A stretch of 64,000 nucleotides of DNA from Stenotrophomonas maltophilia (lineage in GTDB: Bacteria > Pseudomonadota > Gammaproteobacteria > Xanthomonadales > Xanthomonadaceae): contig NZ_LT906480.1 in NCBI RefSeq assembly GCF_900186865.1, positions 1,630,001 through 1,694,000 on the forward strand. Direction: 5' to 3'. The notes beneath the pieces are model-generated. The model had not been told where the DNA came from and ran no database searches. It was given only the letters and a program-made list of their open reading frames with translations. Position 1 is the stretch's first letter. Each line of letters begins with the position of its first letter. A program made the position numbers and the translations under genes. Below, one piece after another: positions 36,723-47,118 of this stretch.

Positions 36723-36760
36723 AAACGAAAGCGCCGGGCAAATGCCCGGCGCTTTCGTTT
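36723..36760. terminator. Bidirectional rho-independent terminator between hemJ and accA
   Basis: AAACGAAAGCGCCGGGC (36723-36739) and GCCCGGCGCTTTCGTTT (36744-36760) are a 17-bp perfect stem with an AAAT loop and T-rich ends on both strands. It can end transcription of the plus-strand HemJ-like gene and of accA on the minus strand. Confidence 0.85.
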
Positions 36761-36778
36761 CTGCAATCACCTGCGTGT

Positions 36779-36838
36779 TGCCGGCCAGCGGCCGGCACTA
36801 CCAGGCCTACCTGCATGCTGGCCAGCGGCCGGCACTAC
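36779..36838. repeat. Two SMAG palindromes in tandem
   Basis: Two copies of TGC(C/T)GGCCAGCGGCCGGCACTAC, in the same orientation (36779-36801 and 36816-36838), unlike the inverted dimers elsewhere. The second ends 2 nt before the accA stop codon. Confidence 0.85.
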
Positions 36839-36839
36839 G

Positions 36840-37799
36840 TCAGGCTGCTTCGTACGTGCCGTAGCTGCGCAGGCGCGCGTAGCGCTGTTCCAGCAGCTGT
36901 TCGGTGGACAGCTTGTCCAGCGCATCCAGCTCGTTCAGCAGCACCGCCTTCAGGCGCTTGGCCATCTGCGTCGGGTTGCGGTGGGCGCCGCCGGTGGGCT
37001 CGCGCACGACCTTGTCGACCAGGCCCAGGCTCTTCAGGCGCGGGGCGGTCAGGCCCAGCTGTTCGGCCGCGTCCTTGGCCTTGCCGGCGTCCTTCCACAG
37101 GATCGAGGCGCAGCCTTCCGGGGTGATGGTCGAGTACACCGCGTATTCCAGCATCACGGTGCGGTCGCCCACGCCCAGCGCCAGCGCGCCGCCTGAGCCG
37201 CCTTCACCGATCACGGTGCAGATGATCGGCACCTTCAGCTCGGCCATCTCGATCAGGTTGCGCGCGATCGCTTCGGACTGGCCGCGCGATTCGGCGTCGA
37301 TGCCCGGCCAGGCGCCAGCGGTGTCGATCAGGGTCAGCACCGGCAGGCCGAAGCGCTCGGCCATCTTCATCAGGCGCAGGGCCTTGCGGTAGCCCTCCGG
37401 CTTGGGCATGCCGAAGTTGCGCTTGATCTTCTCCTTGGTGTCACGGCCCTTCTGGTGGCCGATCACCATCACTGCACGGCCGTTGATGCGGGCCAGGCCA
37501 CCCATGATCGCCTTGTCGTCGGCGAAGGCACGGTCGCCGGCCAGCTCCTGGAACTCATCGAACATGACGCGGAGGTAGTCGGCGGTGTACGGGCGCGACG
37601 GATGACGGGCCAGCTGCAGCACCTGCCACGAGGTCAGGTTGCGGAAGATCTGCGCGGTGCGCATGCGCAGCTTGTCCTGCAGCGCGTGCACTTCCGCCTC
37701 GACATTGACCGCCGGCCCGGCACTGGCGTTGCGCAGTTCCTGGATCTTGGCTTCCAGGTCGGCGATGGGTTGCTCGAAGTCGAGGTAGTTCGGATTCAT
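36840..37799 (-). CDS. accA: Acetyl-CoA carboxylase carboxyltransferase subunit alpha
   Basis: The 319 residues match AccA, which with AccD transfers the carboxyl group from biotin-AccB to acetyl-CoA, the first step of fatty-acid synthesis. [13 protein letters not shown] at the N-terminus, [30 protein letters not shown] and [16 protein letters not shown] are characteristic. Length and start (ATG 37799) are normal. It follows dnaE with a lipoprotein gene in between. Confidence 0.97.
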   Translation of the reverse strand: MNPNYLDFEQPIADLEAKIQELRNASAGPAVNVEAEVHALQDKLRMRTAQIFRNLTSWQVLQLARHPSRPYTADYLRVMFDEFQELAGDRAFADDKAIMGGLARINGRAVMVIGHQKGRDTKEKIKRNFGMPKPEGYRKALRLMKMAERFGLPVLTLIDTAGAWPGIDAESRGQSEAIARNLIEMAELKVPIICTVIGEGGSGGALALGVGDRTVMLEYAVYSTITPEGCASILWKDAGKAKDAAEQLGLTAPRLKSLGLVDKVVREPTGGAHRNPTQMAKRLKAVLLNELDALDKLSTEQLLEQRYARLRSYGTYEAA

Positions 37800-37912
37800 C
37801 GGAAGCCGTCGTGTAAAGAAGAGGGGAATTCTAGCCGAATGCGCGCAAACCACCCGTACGCCTTCGTCTGGAAGGCGACGGTAGCGCAGCCGGGCGGGGC
37901 GCGCCAGTCAGC

Positions 37913-38782
37913 TCAGGGCACCACCAAGGCGCTGCGGCCCATCAGCTGGCTGCGCTGGGAAACGAAGTCGTTGTAGGCCTCGTTGGCGTCACGGCCCAGC
38001 CCGCTGCCCAGCGTGGCGGTGGCCGAGGTGAAGGCCATCTGCGCGGCGAAGTCCTGCTTGCGCAGGGCCTTCTGTTCATCGGCGGTGGTCGCCTTCAGCC
38101 AGCGCGCATAGACCTCGCGCAGCGGCGCGGCGTGGGCCTCGAAGGCCGGCACCAGCGCCGGCAGGCTGGCCGGGGCCGGTTCCAGGCTGAACGCCGGGGC
38201 CACGTAGCCAGCCGGCTGCTCGCGCTTGAACGCGCCGGGCTCGCCCATGCCTTCTTCCACGTAAGCGATGAAGTCCGTGGCGGTGAACACCTTGGCCACG
38301 ATCTGGCCGCCGCTGGCGTCGACGTGGGCCACCACCTTTTCCTTCGGGAAGGGCTCGCGCACGCCGTAGGTCCAGGTTTTGTCGATGAACAGGTCGTGGC
38401 TCTTTTCGAACGGGCCTTCGAAGTCGACCCCGCCAAGTTCGATGCCCTTGTTGCCGACGCCGAAGTTCTTCAGCTTGCTCTCGTCGGTGACATAGACCTC
38501 GCGGGCGATCACGTACTCGCTGAGGGTCGGATTGATCAGGCCGCCACGACCGTCGACGTAGACGATGAAGCGCACGTCGCCGAGCTTGTCGGTGTGCAGG
38601 CGGTGCTCACCGACAGCGAGCGAGATCGGGCGCGAGCCCTGTGCGGCCACTGGCAGGTCCTTGCCATCGATGCTCAGTGCCAGCGGCGCGTCGGTCGGGT
38701 TGTCGATCTGGAACTCGACCTTCGAGGGCGAGCAGGCGGCCAGGGCCAGCGCGGCGGCGAACGGGAACAGCAGGGTCTTCAT
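37913..38782 (-). CDS. Predicted lipoprotein of unknown function between dnaE and accA
   Basis: The 289 residues start with a lipoprotein signal (FAAALALAAC, Cys17). A beta-rich domain follows (EFQIDNPTDAPLALSIDG) that resembles periplasmic immunoglobulin-like modules, then a helical C-terminus (REVYARWLKATTADEQKALR). I recognise no named family. It is not part of the usual dnaE-accA order of enteric bacteria, where the two are adjacent. Confidence 0.72.
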   Translation of the reverse strand: MKTLLFPFAAALALAACSPSKVEFQIDNPTDAPLALSIDGKDLPVAAQGSRPISLAVGEHRLHTDKLGDVRFIVYVDGRGGLINPTLSEYVIAREVYVTDESKLKNFGVGNKGIELGGVDFEGPFEKSHDLFIDKTWTYGVREPFPKEKVVAHVDASGGQIVAKVFTATDFIAYVEEGMGEPGAFKREQPAGYVAPAFSLEPAPASLPALVPAFEAHAAPLREVYARWLKATTADEQKALRKQDFAAQMAFTSATATLGSGLGRDANEAYNDFVSQRSQLMGRSALVVP

Positions 38783-38838
38783 TGGCAATCGTCCTTGATG
38801 ACTGGAACGGGAAAAACAGGAATACGGAGGAGCCGACC

Positions 38839-41800
38839 TCAGCTGGCCCACGGTGGGCTGTAGCGCACTTTCAGCGTGCGCACGGCGGGGTCGGCGCGCA
38901 GCGCCTCCATCAACTTGGAATCGATGCGCACCGCGCTCTGCCCGGACACATCGAGCATGCCGGCGACGCCGCCGTGCGGGCCCTTCAGCAGCAGGTCCAG
39001 GCGCAGCGGCGTGCGCCCCGGGCGATGGCGGTCCAGCAGCGCATTGACGCGCTCCCAGACCGGGCGCTGCTGGCGCAGATCCAGGCGCAGCGACAGCCGC
39101 GTGGCGTAGTTGGCGCAGACTTCGTCGAAGTCCCAGCACTGGCGGATGCGCAATGCGTAGCCGCCGTTGAACTCGTCCTCGCGCAGGCCGCCCTTGACCA
39201 CCAGGATGCGGTCCTTGGTCATCAGGTGCCCGAACTCGGCCATCGCGTCGGAGAAGGCGCTGCACTCGACGCGGCCGCGGCCATCTTCCAGCTGGATGAA
39301 GATCTGGCTCTCGCCCTTGCGACGCACACCGACCACCTGGCCGGCCAGCACGGTCTGCACTTCCGGGCGCCAGCGCTTTTCGCCGCCGCCGCCACCACCG
39401 CTGTTGGCGCTCCAGATCTTCTCCACCGAACCCAGGTCGTTGCCGACCAGATCGCGTACATCGTCGCGCCATGGATCGAACGGGTGGCCACTGAGATAGA
39501 AGCCCAGCGTGTCGCGCTCGCCGTTGAGGCGCTGCAGCAGCGGCCATTCTTCGGCTTCGGGCAGATCCAGCTGGATCGTGGTCGCGCTCGGGTCCGGGCC
39601 ACCGAACAGCGAGTTCTGTCCCGAAGCGCGCTCGCGGGCCATCTGGTCGGTAGCCTTGATCACCTCCGGCAGCTGCAGCATCAGCGAGGCACGGTTGCGG
39701 CCAAGCTCGTCCAACGCACCACAGTTGATCATCGCTTCCAGCGTGCGCCGGTTGAGCTTGGCCGAGCCGACGCGGGTGCAGAAGTCGAGCAGGTCCTTGA
39801 ACGGGCCGCCCTTCAGCCGCTCCTCGACCACCGCCTCGCAGGCACCCTGGCCGACGCCCTTGATCGCACCGAGGCCGTACTGGATGGTGTCCGGCGTCAC
39901 CGCTTCGAACATGAAGGCTGACTGGTTCACCTTGGGCGGCAGCACGGTCAGGCCGAGGTTACGCACCTCGTCGAGGAAGCCGACCACCTTGTCGGTGTTG
40001 TCCAGATCGGACGACAGCGTGGCCGCCATGAACTCGGCCGGGTAATGGCGTTTCAGCCATGCGGTCTGGTAACTGACCAGCGCGTAGGCGGCGGCGTGCG
40101 ACTTGTTGAAGCCGTAGCCGGCGAACTTCTCCATCAGGTCGAAGATCGCGTCGGCCTTGGCTTCGTCCACGCCGTCCTTGGCCGCACCTTCGCGGAAGAT
40201 CTCGCGGTGCTTGGCCATTTCGGCCGGCACCTTCTTGCCCATCGCACGGCGCAGCAGGTCGGCGCCGCCCAGCGAGTAGCCGCCGACGATCTGCGCCATC
40301 TGCATCACCTGCTCCTGGTACACCATGATGCCGTAGGTGTCTTTCAGGATCGCTTCGGTGCGCGGATCGGGATAGATGATTTCTTCCTGGCCGTGCTTAC
40401 GCGCATTGAAGGAGGGAATCAGGTCCATCGGGCCGGGGCGGTACAGCGACACCAGCGCGATCAGGTCTTCGAAACGATCGGGGCGCGCGTCCTTCAGCAG
40501 GCGGCGCATGCCCGAGGATTCGAACTGGAACACTGCGCCCGTATTGCCGTTGGCGAAGATGTCCTTGTAGGTGGGCGTGTCGTCCAGCGGAATCGCGGCG
40601 ATGTCCACCGGCGGGATGCCGGCGCGCTCATGGCGCTTGTTGATCGCCTTCACCGCCCAGTCGATGATGGTCAGCGTGCGCAGGCCGAGGAAGTCGAACT
40701 TCACCAGGCCCACTTCTTCCACGTCGTTCTTGTCGAACTGGGTGACGGGGTTCTTGCCGAGACCGTTCTCGTCGTGTTCGGCGTACAGCGGGCAGAACTC
40801 GCTCAGCGGTTCGGGCCCGATCACCACGCCACCGGCGTGCTTGCCGGCGTTGCGGGTCAGGTCTTCCAGCTGCAGCGCCAGGTCGATCAGGTCGCGGACA
40901 TCGTCCTCGGTCTCGTAGCGCTGGATCAGTTCCGGCGACGCCATTTCCGAGCTGGGGCCTTCCTTGCCCTTGCCCAGTGCATCCTTCAGGTGGATGCCGA
41001 GGATGTTCGGGATCAGCTTGGAAACACCGTCGACCAGGCCGTACGGGAAGCCGAGCACGCGGCCGGAGTCGCGCACCACCGCCTTGGCGGCCATGGTGCC
41101 GTAGGTGATGATCTGGCTGACGCGCTCGCGCCCGTACTTGCGCGCGACGTAGTCGATCACCTCGTCGCGGCGGTCCATGCAGAAGTCGATGTCGAAGTCG
41201 GGCATCGACACGCGTTCCGGGTTCAGGAAGCGCTCGAACAGCAGGTTGTACGGCAGTGGGTCCAGATCGGTGATCTTCAGTGCCCACGCCACCAGCGAAC
41301 CGGCACCCGAACCACGGCCCGGGCCGATCGGGATGCCCTGGTTCTTGCCCCACTGGATGAAGTCGGCCACGATCAGGAAGTAGCCGGGGAAACCCATCTT
41401 GATGATGGTGTTGAGCTCGAACTCCAGGCGCTCGAAATAATCTTCGCGGGTCTTGCCCGGCGCCAGCGGATTCTTCTCCAGGCGCTCTTCCAGGCCGTCG
41501 CGCGACATCTTCTGGATCCAGGTGTCCAGGGTCTCGTCGTCGGGCACCGGGTAATTGGGCAGGAAGTAGGTGCCCAGCCGCATCTCGATGTTGCAGCGCT
41601 CGGCCAGCGCCAGCGTGTTGTCGATGGCATCGGGAATGTCGGCGAACAGCGCACACATCTCTTCGGCCGATTTCAGGTACTGCTGGTCGCTGTACTCGCG
41701 CGGGCGCTTGGGGTCGTCCAGTACGCGGCCGGTGGAAATGCACACGCGCGCTTCGTGCGCGCTGAAATCGGTGGGCGCCAGGAAGCGCACATCATTGCTG

Positions 41801-42429
41801 GCCACCACCGGCAGGCCACGCTGGCCGGCGGCCATCAGCGCGAACTGGTTGAAGGTTTCCTCGCCCTCGCGGCCGGTGCGGGTCAGCTCCAGGTGCAGGC
41901 CATCGCCGAACACGCGCTGCCAATCGGCCAGCTGCTGCTCGGCCAGTTCATGCTTGCCGTCCAGCGCCAGGCGCCCGGCCAGGCTCTGCCGGCCGGCCAG
42001 CGCGAACAGGTTGGCGTTGCCGGCCTTCAGCCAGTCCGGATGGATGGCCACGCCGCCTTCGGGGCGATGGCCTTCCATCCACGCGCGGGTCAGCAGCCGC
42101 GACAGGCTCAGGTAGCCCTCGCGGTCGCGGCACAGCAGGGTCATCCGCCACGGATCCTGCCCTTCCTCGGCGATCAGCACGTCGGCGCCGGCGATAGGCT
42201 TGATGCCCACGCCTTCGGCCGCCTTGTAGAACTTGACCAGGGCGAACAGGTTGTTGAGGTCGGTCACCGCCAGCGCGGGCAGGCCGAGCTCGACCGAGCG
42301 TGACAGCAGGTTGGCCTGCTTGGCCTTCTTCGGGTCCGCCTGGTCCGGCTTGGCCGGCACACGGATGGTGGAGTCCGCCAGCGAGAACTCGGTGTGGACG
42401 TGGAGATGTACGAAGCGGGAGTTGGACAT
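38839..42429 (-). CDS. dnaE: DNA polymerase III subunit alpha
   Basis: This 1196-residue replicative polymerase has an N-terminal PHP domain (FVHLHVHTEFSLADSTIR), the catalytic palm with PDFDIDFCMDRRDEVIDY carrying the metal-binding Asp residues, the finger and thumb region, a tandem helix-hairpin-helix, and an OB fold (VLAGQVVGVRRKGESQIF) near the C-terminus. Length is standard for DnaE1. It lies in the usual lpx-rnhB-dnaE-accA neighbourhood and is separated from rnhB by 228 nt, so it may have its own promoter. Confidence 0.97.
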   Translation of the reverse strand: MSNSRFVHLHVHTEFSLADSTIRVPAKPDQADPKKAKQANLLSRSVELGLPALAVTDLNNLFALVKFYKAAEGVGIKPIAGADVLIAEEGQDPWRMTLLCRDREGYLSLSRLLTRAWMEGHRPEGGVAIHPDWLKAGNANLFALAGRQSLAGRLALDGKHELAEQQLADWQRVFGDGLHLELTRTGREGEETFNQFALMAAGQRGLPVVASNDVRFLAPTDFSAHEARVCISTGRVLDDPKRPREYSDQQYLKSAEEMCALFADIPDAIDNTLALAERCNIEMRLGTYFLPNYPVPDDETLDTWIQKMSRDGLEERLEKNPLAPGKTREDYFERLEFELNTIIKMGFPGYFLIVADFIQWGKNQGIPIGPGRGSGAGSLVAWALKITDLDPLPYNLLFERFLNPERVSMPDFDIDFCMDRRDEVIDYVARKYGRERVSQIITYGTMAAKAVVRDSGRVLGFPYGLVDGVSKLIPNILGIHLKDALGKGKEGPSSEMASPELIQRYETEDDVRDLIDLALQLEDLTRNAGKHAGGVVIGPEPLSEFCPLYAEHDENGLGKNPVTQFDKNDVEEVGLVKFDFLGLRTLTIIDWAVKAINKRHERAGIPPVDIAAIPLDDTPTYKDIFANGNTGAVFQFESSGMRRLLKDARPDRFEDLIALVSLYRPGPMDLIPSFNARKHGQEEIIYPDPRTEAILKDTYGIMVYQEQVMQMAQIVGGYSLGGADLLRRAMGKKVPAEMAKHREIFREGAAKDGVDEAKADAIFDLMEKFAGYGFNKSHAAAYALVSYQTAWLKRHYPAEFMAATLSSDLDNTDKVVGFLDEVRNLGLTVLPPKVNQSAFMFEAVTPDTIQYGLGAIKGVGQGACEAVVEERLKGGPFKDLLDFCTRVGSAKLNRRTLEAMINCGALDELGRNRASLMLQLPEVIKATDQMARERASGQNSLFGGPDPSATTIQLDLPEAEEWPLLQRLNGERDTLGFYLSGHPFDPWRDDVRDLVGNDLGSVEKIWSANSGGGGGGEKRWRPEVQTVLAGQVVGVRRKGESQIFIQLEDGRGRVECSAFSDAMAEFGHLMTKDRILVVKGGLREDEFNGGYALRIRQCWDFDEVCANYATRLSLRLDLRQQRPVWERVNALLDRHRPGRTPLRLDLLLKGPHGGVAGMLDVSGQSAVRIDSKLMEALRADPAVRTLKVRYSPPWAS

Positions 42430-42657
42430 GCCGGACCAGGTTGGAGCGCGCGGGCCCCGGGTGCTGACGGGGGAATCGTCGCCGGGGTCGGGAAGCGCTG
42501 GAGTGCCCGGTCAGGGTAGCGAGGGCTGGAGGGCGCGACAAGCTCTTGACGGCATGCGATATCGCATCCGCGCTATCGCTCCCTACGGTTCGCTGGCAAA
42601 CCGCGGGCCCCGCCTGACCCTGCTTTCGCAGCCGGGTGCAGCGACCGTTCAGGCGAT

Positions 42658-43329
42658 TCAGGCGATTGCGATGTCTGCGGTCACAGCTGCCGGGTTTTCC
42701 AGGCACTCACGCACCGGGGCGAAGCTGCGCCGGTGCTCCATGCAGGGGCCGTGCTCGCGCAGGGCGGCCAGATGGGCCGGGGTGCCGTAGCCCTTGTGCT
42801 GCTCGAAGCCGTACTGCGGGTGGCGGGCATGCACGTCCTGCATGTAGCGGTCGCGCGAGACCTTGGCCAGGATCGAGGCGGCCATGATTGCGCGGTCGAT
42901 GCCATCACCGCCGACCAGCGCCTGCGCCGGCAGTACCAGGCCCTTGGGCACCACGTTGCCGTCGATGCGGGCAAAGCCGGCCACGTGGGCGACCGCTGCA
43001 ACGACGTCACGCATGCCCTGCAGGGTGGCCTGGTAGATGTTCAGGCGGTCGATGGTGTCCACGTCCACCAGCACCACGTGCCAGGCCAGGGCACGTTCGA
43101 TGATGCGGTCATGCAGTTGCTCGCGGCGGGCTGCGGTGAGTTGCTTGGAATCGTCCAGGCCGTTGATGCGTGGCCGTGCCGGGTCGAACACCACCGCCGC
43201 CACCGCGACCGGTCCGGCCAGCGGACCGCGGCCGGCTTCGTCGACGCCGGCGACCAGACGCTCCGGCTCGACCACGGCAGCACCGTCGAACAGGGCCAGG
43301 CTGGCCGCTGCGGCATGGCGGCGGCTCAT
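42658..43329 (-). CDS. rnhB: Ribonuclease HII
   Basis: The 223 residues carry [16 protein letters not shown] with the Asp-Glu catalytic pair, [12 protein letters not shown], and [13 protein letters not shown]. RNase HII nicks RNA in RNA-DNA hybrids and removes single ribonucleotides from DNA. Its ATG overlaps the lpxB stop (ATGA), so it is cotranslated with the lipid A genes. Confidence 0.96.
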   Translation of the reverse strand: MSRRHAAAASLALFDGAAVVEPERLVAGVDEAGRGPLAGPVAVAAVVFDPARPRINGLDDSKQLTAARREQLHDRIIERALAWHVVLVDVDTIDRLNIYQATLQGMRDVVAAVAHVAGFARIDGNVVPKGLVLPAQALVGGDGIDRAIMAASILAKVSRDRYMQDVHARHPQYGFEQHKGYGTPAHLAALREHGPCMEHRRSFAPVRECLENPAAVTADIAIA

Positions 43330-44585
43330 GCCTGGGCCTGGTCGCGCATCAACAGCTCGCCCACAGCGTCGGCCGCGCGGGCCGAGGCATTGCGGCGCAG
43401 TCGTTGATGCAGGCGGGCATAGGTGTCCTGCAGGTCGGTCACCCGCTGCGGGTGGTCGAACCATTGCTGGATGGCCGCCGCCAGCTTGTCCGGCGTGCAG
43501 TCGTGCTGCATCAGTTCCGGTGCCAGGTCCTGGCCCGCCAGGATGTTGGGCAGGGCAAAGCGGTCGACCTTGATCAGGCCCAGCGCCTTGACCAGGCGGT
43601 AGGTCAGCTCGTTGACGCGGTAACCGACCACCATCGGCCGCTTGACCAGCATCGCCTCCAGCGTCGCGGTGCCCGAGGCCAGCACCACCACATCGGCGGC
43701 GATCATGGCGTTGCGCGCCTCACCGTCGAGTACATGCGAGAAGGCTACCGGCAGCGCCGAGCGTGACAGCTGTTCTTCGATCAGGCGCTTGCAGGCCGGG
43801 TTGGCGGCAGGCACTACCACGTGCAGGCCGGGGATGCGCTCGGAGACCTGCCAGGCGGCCTCGAAGAACGGTTCACCGAGGCGCGAGATTTCGCCCAGGC
43901 GGCTGCCTGGCAGCACTGCCAGCACCTTGGCCGAGGTCGGCAGGCCAAGCGCGGCGCGCGCTTCCTCGCGGTTGCCCTGCAGGGGGATGTCATCGGCCAT
44001 CGGATGGCCAACGAAGCGCGCGTCGATGCCGTGCCTGGCATAGATCGGGGGTTCCATCGGGAACAGGCACAGCACCAGGTCGGCACTGCTGCCGATCTTC
44101 TCGGCGCGCTTCTCGCGCCAGGCCCAGACCGAGGGGCTGACGTAGTGCACGGTGCGCACGCCGCGCTGCTTCAGCCAGCGTTCGATGCCCAGGTTGAAGT
44201 CGGGCGCGTCGATGCCGATGAACACGTCCGGCTGCCATTCCAGTGCACGCTGGCGGAACGCGGAACGCAGTTTCAGCAGGCGTGGCAGGTGGCGCAGCAC
44301 TTCGGTCAGGCCCATCACCGCCAGCTCGCTGGCATCGTGCCAGGTCAGGCAGCCGGCGCTGCGCATGGCATCGCCACCGATGCCGGCGAATTCGGCGTTC
44401 GGAAAGCGTGCCTTCAGCTCGCGCACCAGGCCCGCGCCCAGCAGATCACCGGAGGCCTCACCGGCCACCAGAGCGATCCGCAACGGGCGCTCGCTGAGCA
44501 CCCGCTGCGCGGGGACGCTGCCGGCCATCGAGGCCAGCGGAATCACGGCGGCGCCGGCCGGCGCCTGGCCGGTCGTGCTGCTCAT
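43326..44585 (-). CDS. lpxB: Lipid-A-disaccharide synthase
   Basis: The 419 residues include [19 protein letters not shown] at about 35-53, [19 protein letters not shown], and the UDP-sugar site [10 protein letters not shown]. LpxB joins 2,3-diacylglucosamine-1-phosphate to its UDP form, giving the lipid A disaccharide at the inner membrane. About 30 extra N-terminal residues precede the core, longer than in E. coli; the ATG at 44585 overlaps the lpxA stop, which supports this start. Confidence 0.96.
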   Translation of the reverse strand: MSSTTGQAPAGAAVIPLASMAGSVPAQRVLSERPLRIALVAGEASGDLLGAGLVRELKARFPNAEFAGIGGDAMRSAGCLTWHDASELAVMGLTEVLRHLPRLLKLRSAFRQRALEWQPDVFIGIDAPDFNLGIERWLKQRGVRTVHYVSPSVWAWREKRAEKIGSSADLVLCLFPMEPPIYARHGIDARFVGHPMADDIPLQGNREEARAALGLPTSAKVLAVLPGSRLGEISRLGEPFFEAAWQVSERIPGLHVVVPAANPACKRLIEEQLSRSALPVAFSHVLDGEARNAMIAADVVVLASGTATLEAMLVKRPMVVGYRVNELTYRLVKALGLIKVDRFALPNILAGQDLAPELMQHDCTPDKLAAAIQQWFDHPQRVTDLQDTYARLHQRLRRNASARAADAVGELLMRDQAQA

Positions 44586-45373
44586 CGCAGCAAGGGCCTC
44601 TCAGCGTGCTCGATGAAGTCCAGCATGGCCTTCACGTCATCGCTGTCGCGTGCCTGTTCGGTCAGCTGCACCTTGGCTTCGGCCAGCGGCAGGCCCGCCA
44701 CGTACAGGGTGCGGTAGGCGCGCTTGATGGCGGAGATGCGCTCGGCGTCGAAGCCACGACGCTTCAGCCCTTCGCTGTTGATGCCGCGCGGGCGGCCCAG
44801 CGAATCGGTGCCGACCATGGTGAACGGCGGAACGTCGCCGTTGGTCAGCGCGCCCATGCCGAGGAAGGCGTGGGCACCGATGCGGCAGAACTGGTGGGCA
44901 CCGGCGAAGCCGCTGATGATCACGTAGTCGCCCACGGTCACGTGGCCGGCCAGGGTGGTGTTGTTGGAGAACACGCAGAAGTTGCCGACATGGCAGTCGT
45001 GCGCCACGTGCGTGTAGGCCAGCATCCAGTTGTCGTTGCCGATCGTGGTGATGCCGCCGCCGCGGCCGGTGCCACGGTTCAGGGTGACGAACTCGCGGAA
45101 CACGTTGCGGTCGCCGATCACCAGTTCGGTGCGTTCGCCGGCAAACTTCTTGTCCTGCGGCTCGCCACCGATCGCGGCGTGACCGATGAAGCGGTTGTCA
45201 CGGCCGATCCTGGTCGGGCCGTGGATGCTGCAATGGGGGCCGACCACTGTGCCGGCGCCGATTTCCACATCGGCACCGATCAGGGTGAACGCGCCGACCT
45301 GGACGTCGTCGGCCAGGCGCGCGGCCGGATCGATGACGGCAGTCGGGTGGATCCGTGGTGCGTTGTCAGTCAT
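44582..45373 (-). CDS. lpxA: UDP-N-acetylglucosamine acyltransferase
   Basis: The 263 residues form a left-handed beta helix of hexapeptide repeats ([20 protein letters not shown] onward). [12 protein letters not shown] contains the catalytic His, and [19 protein letters not shown] matches LpxA. It transfers an acyl chain to UDP-GlcNAc, the first step of lipid A synthesis. It lies 16 nt after fabZ, which supplies related acyl-ACP. Confidence 0.97.
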   Translation of the reverse strand: MTDNAPRIHPTAVIDPAARLADDVQVGAFTLIGADVEIGAGTVVGPHCSIHGPTRIGRDNRFIGHAAIGGEPQDKKFAGERTELVIGDRNVFREFVTLNRGTGRGGGITTIGNDNWMLAYTHVAHDCHVGNFCVFSNNTTLAGHVTVGDYVIISGFAGAHQFCRIGAHAFLGMGALTNGDVPPFTMVGTDSLGRPRGINSEGLKRRGFDAERISAIKRAYRTLYVAGLPLAEAKVQLTEQARDSDDVKAMLDFIEHAERPLLR

Positions 45374-45389
45374 TGCTGCCTCCCGTGGA

Positions 45390-45848
45390 TCAGCCCTTGG
45401 CACCGGCGCACATGACCTCGGCCGAGGCAACGACTTCACCGTTGACCTTGGCCTCGCCGTAGTACCAGCCCATGTTGCGGATCAGGCGCTTCATCTGCAC
45501 ATCCAGCATCAGCACGTCGCCGGGCACGACCTGCTTGTTGAAGCGGGCGTTTTCCACCTTGACCATGTAGAACAGCTTGGACTGCGCATCGCGGCCAAGC
45601 GTCAGCTGGGTCATCACGCCACCGGCCTGGGCCAGCGCTTCGATGATCAGCACGCCGGGCATGATCGGGCGGCCCGGGAAGTGACCCTGGAAGAACGGCT
45701 CGTTGATGCTGACGTTCTTCTGCGCCAGGATGCGCTTGGCGTCGATGTCGAGCTCAAGCACCCGGTCCACCAGCAGGAACGGGTAGCGGTGCGGGAGCAG
45801 TTCCTGGATCTGGCAGACGTCGATCGGAAGCTGCAGCGTGTCGTTCAT
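45390..45848 (-). CDS. fabZ: 3-hydroxyacyl-ACP dehydratase FabZ
   Basis: The 152 residues contain the hot-dog fold signatures [32 protein letters not shown] (active His) and [11 protein letters not shown] (active Glu). FabZ dehydrates 3-hydroxyacyl-ACP in fatty-acid elongation and competes with LpxA/LpxD for the same substrate. The ATG at 45848 overlaps the lpxD stop (ATGA). Confidence 0.97.
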   Translation of the reverse strand: MNDTLQLPIDVCQIQELLPHRYPFLLVDRVLELDIDAKRILAQKNVSINEPFFQGHFPGRPIMPGVLIIEALAQAGGVMTQLTLGRDAQSKLFYMVKVENARFNKQVVPGDVLMLDVQMKRLIRNMGWYYGEAKVNGEVVASAEVMCAGAKG

Positions 45849-46867
45849 TCTTTCTCCTTGCCAGCGGCCAGGACGCGGCGAGCCAATGCGTCCAGCTGCT
45901 TGAAGCGCGCGGCGTTCTTGCGCCACGTGCGGTTGTCGGTCAACGGGGTGCCGGACGAGTACTCGCCCGGCTCATGGATGGAATTGCGGACCACCGACTT
46001 GCCGGTGATCACGACCTTGTCGCAGATCTCGAGGTGGCCGACCACGCCGACGTGGCCGCCGAGCAGGCAGTAGCGGCCGATCCTGGCGCTGCCGGCGATG
46101 CCGGTGCAGCCGGCGATGGCCGAGTGCGCGCCGATCTGCACGTTGTGCGCGATCTGTACCAGGTTGTCCAGGCGCACGTCTTCGTCCAGCACGGTGTCTT
46201 CCAGTGCACCACGGTCGACGCAGGTGTTGGCGCCGATTTCGCAATCGTCGCCGATGCGCACGCCGCCGAGCTGCGGCACCTTGATCCACTTGCCGGCGTC
46301 CATCGCCAGGCCGAAGCCATCGGCACCGAGCACGGCACCGGGGTGCACGCGCACGCGCTTGCCGAGCTTGACCCGGGTGACCAGGGTGACCCGGGCGATC
46401 AGTTCGCAGCCGCTGTCCAGGCTGCAGTCTTCGCCGATCACGCTGCCGGTGCCGATGATGCAGTTCTCGCCGACCACGCTGCGCGCGCCGATGGAGACGA
46501 AGGGGCCGATGTGGGCGCTGGCGGCGACCTGGGCGCTGGGATCGATGACGGCGCTGGGGTGGATGCCCGGTGGGCGCGTGGGCGCGATGTCGAACAGCGC
46601 GGCGATCTTGGCGAAGGTGGTGTACGGGTCCTTAGCCACGAGCGCGGCGCCGGGGGCGGCTTCGGCGTCGTCGGCGCGCAGCACGACCAGCGAGGCCTGG
46701 CTGTCGGCCAGCTGGGCGCGGTAGCGTGGATTGGCGAGGAAGGTCAGCTGGCCAGGACCGGCGTGGGCGAGGGTGGCCACGCCGTGGATGGCGGTGGCGG
46801 GGTCGCCATGGACCTGCAGGCCGAACTGCTCGGCGAGTTGCTGGGCGGTGTAGGTGGGAGTATTCAC
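45845..46867 (-). CDS. lpxD: UDP-3-O-(3-hydroxyacyl)glucosamine N-acyltransferase
   Basis: The 340 residues have an N-terminal uridine-binding domain (TYTAQQLAEQFGLQVHGD) and a left-handed beta helix with hexapeptide repeats (IHPSAVIDPSAQVAASAHIG); QIAHNVQIGAHSAI holds the catalytic His. It adds the second acyl chain in lipid A synthesis. The start codon is GTG and no strong ribosome site precedes it. A terminator separates it from bamA, so it probably heads its own operon lpxD-fabZ-lpxA-lpxB-rnhB. Confidence 0.95.
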   Translation of the reverse strand: MNTPTYTAQQLAEQFGLQVHGDPATAIHGVATLAHAGPGQLTFLANPRYRAQLADSQASLVVLRADDAEAAPGAALVAKDPYTTFAKIAALFDIAPTRPPGIHPSAVIDPSAQVAASAHIGPFVSIGARSVVGENCIIGTGSVIGEDCSLDSGCELIARVTLVTRVKLGKRVRVHPGAVLGADGFGLAMDAGKWIKVPQLGGVRIGDDCEIGANTCVDRGALEDTVLDEDVRLDNLVQIAHNVQIGAHSAIAGCTGIAGSARIGRYCLLGGHVGVVGHLEICDKVVITGKSVVRNSIHEPGEYSSGTPLTDNRTWRKNAARFKQLDALARRVLAAGKEKE

Positions 46868-46937
46868 GGCGGGAGTTTAACGTGTGACGCCATTGCGGTC
46901 ATGCGGGGTCAAAAGCGGCGCCTGCCTGATGTCCCGG

Positions 46938-47045
46938 GGTGATGGCGCAGGGGGCTGCCCAGGACACGCCGTAGACCCATCCCTGGGGGCTCGATGGCGC
47001 CATCCATGGCGCCAACGGTCCTGGTCAGCCCCCTGCGCCATCACC
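46938..47045. repeat. 108-bp inverted repeat with 20-bp perfect arms
   Basis: GGTGATGGCGCAGGGGGCTG (46938-46957) and its exact reverse complement (47026-47045) enclose a loop with an inner GGCGCCATCCATGGCGCC palindrome. Layout and the central GGGCTCG-ATGGC word recall the compound repeat at 772-1032, though arm sequences differ. Confidence 0.72.
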
Positions 47046-47089
47046 AGATGATTTCACGCGAGCGCGGGAAGTAACGGTGGTGAGCAAGT

Positions 47090-47118
47090 AAAACGAAAAC
47101 GCCGGGCAGAGCCCGGCG
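47090..47118 (-). terminator. bamA rho-independent terminator
   Basis: On the minus strand CGCCGGGC-TCT-GCCCGGCG is followed by TTTTCGTTTT. The stem is at 47100-47107/47111-47118, about 130 nt past the bamA stop codon. It separates bamA from the lpxD operon. Confidence 0.8.

Noticed and set aside
40045..42303. 752-codon open frame on the plus strand within dnaE
   Set aside because: It is a shadow of dnaE codon bias, with no start context, motif or operon logic.
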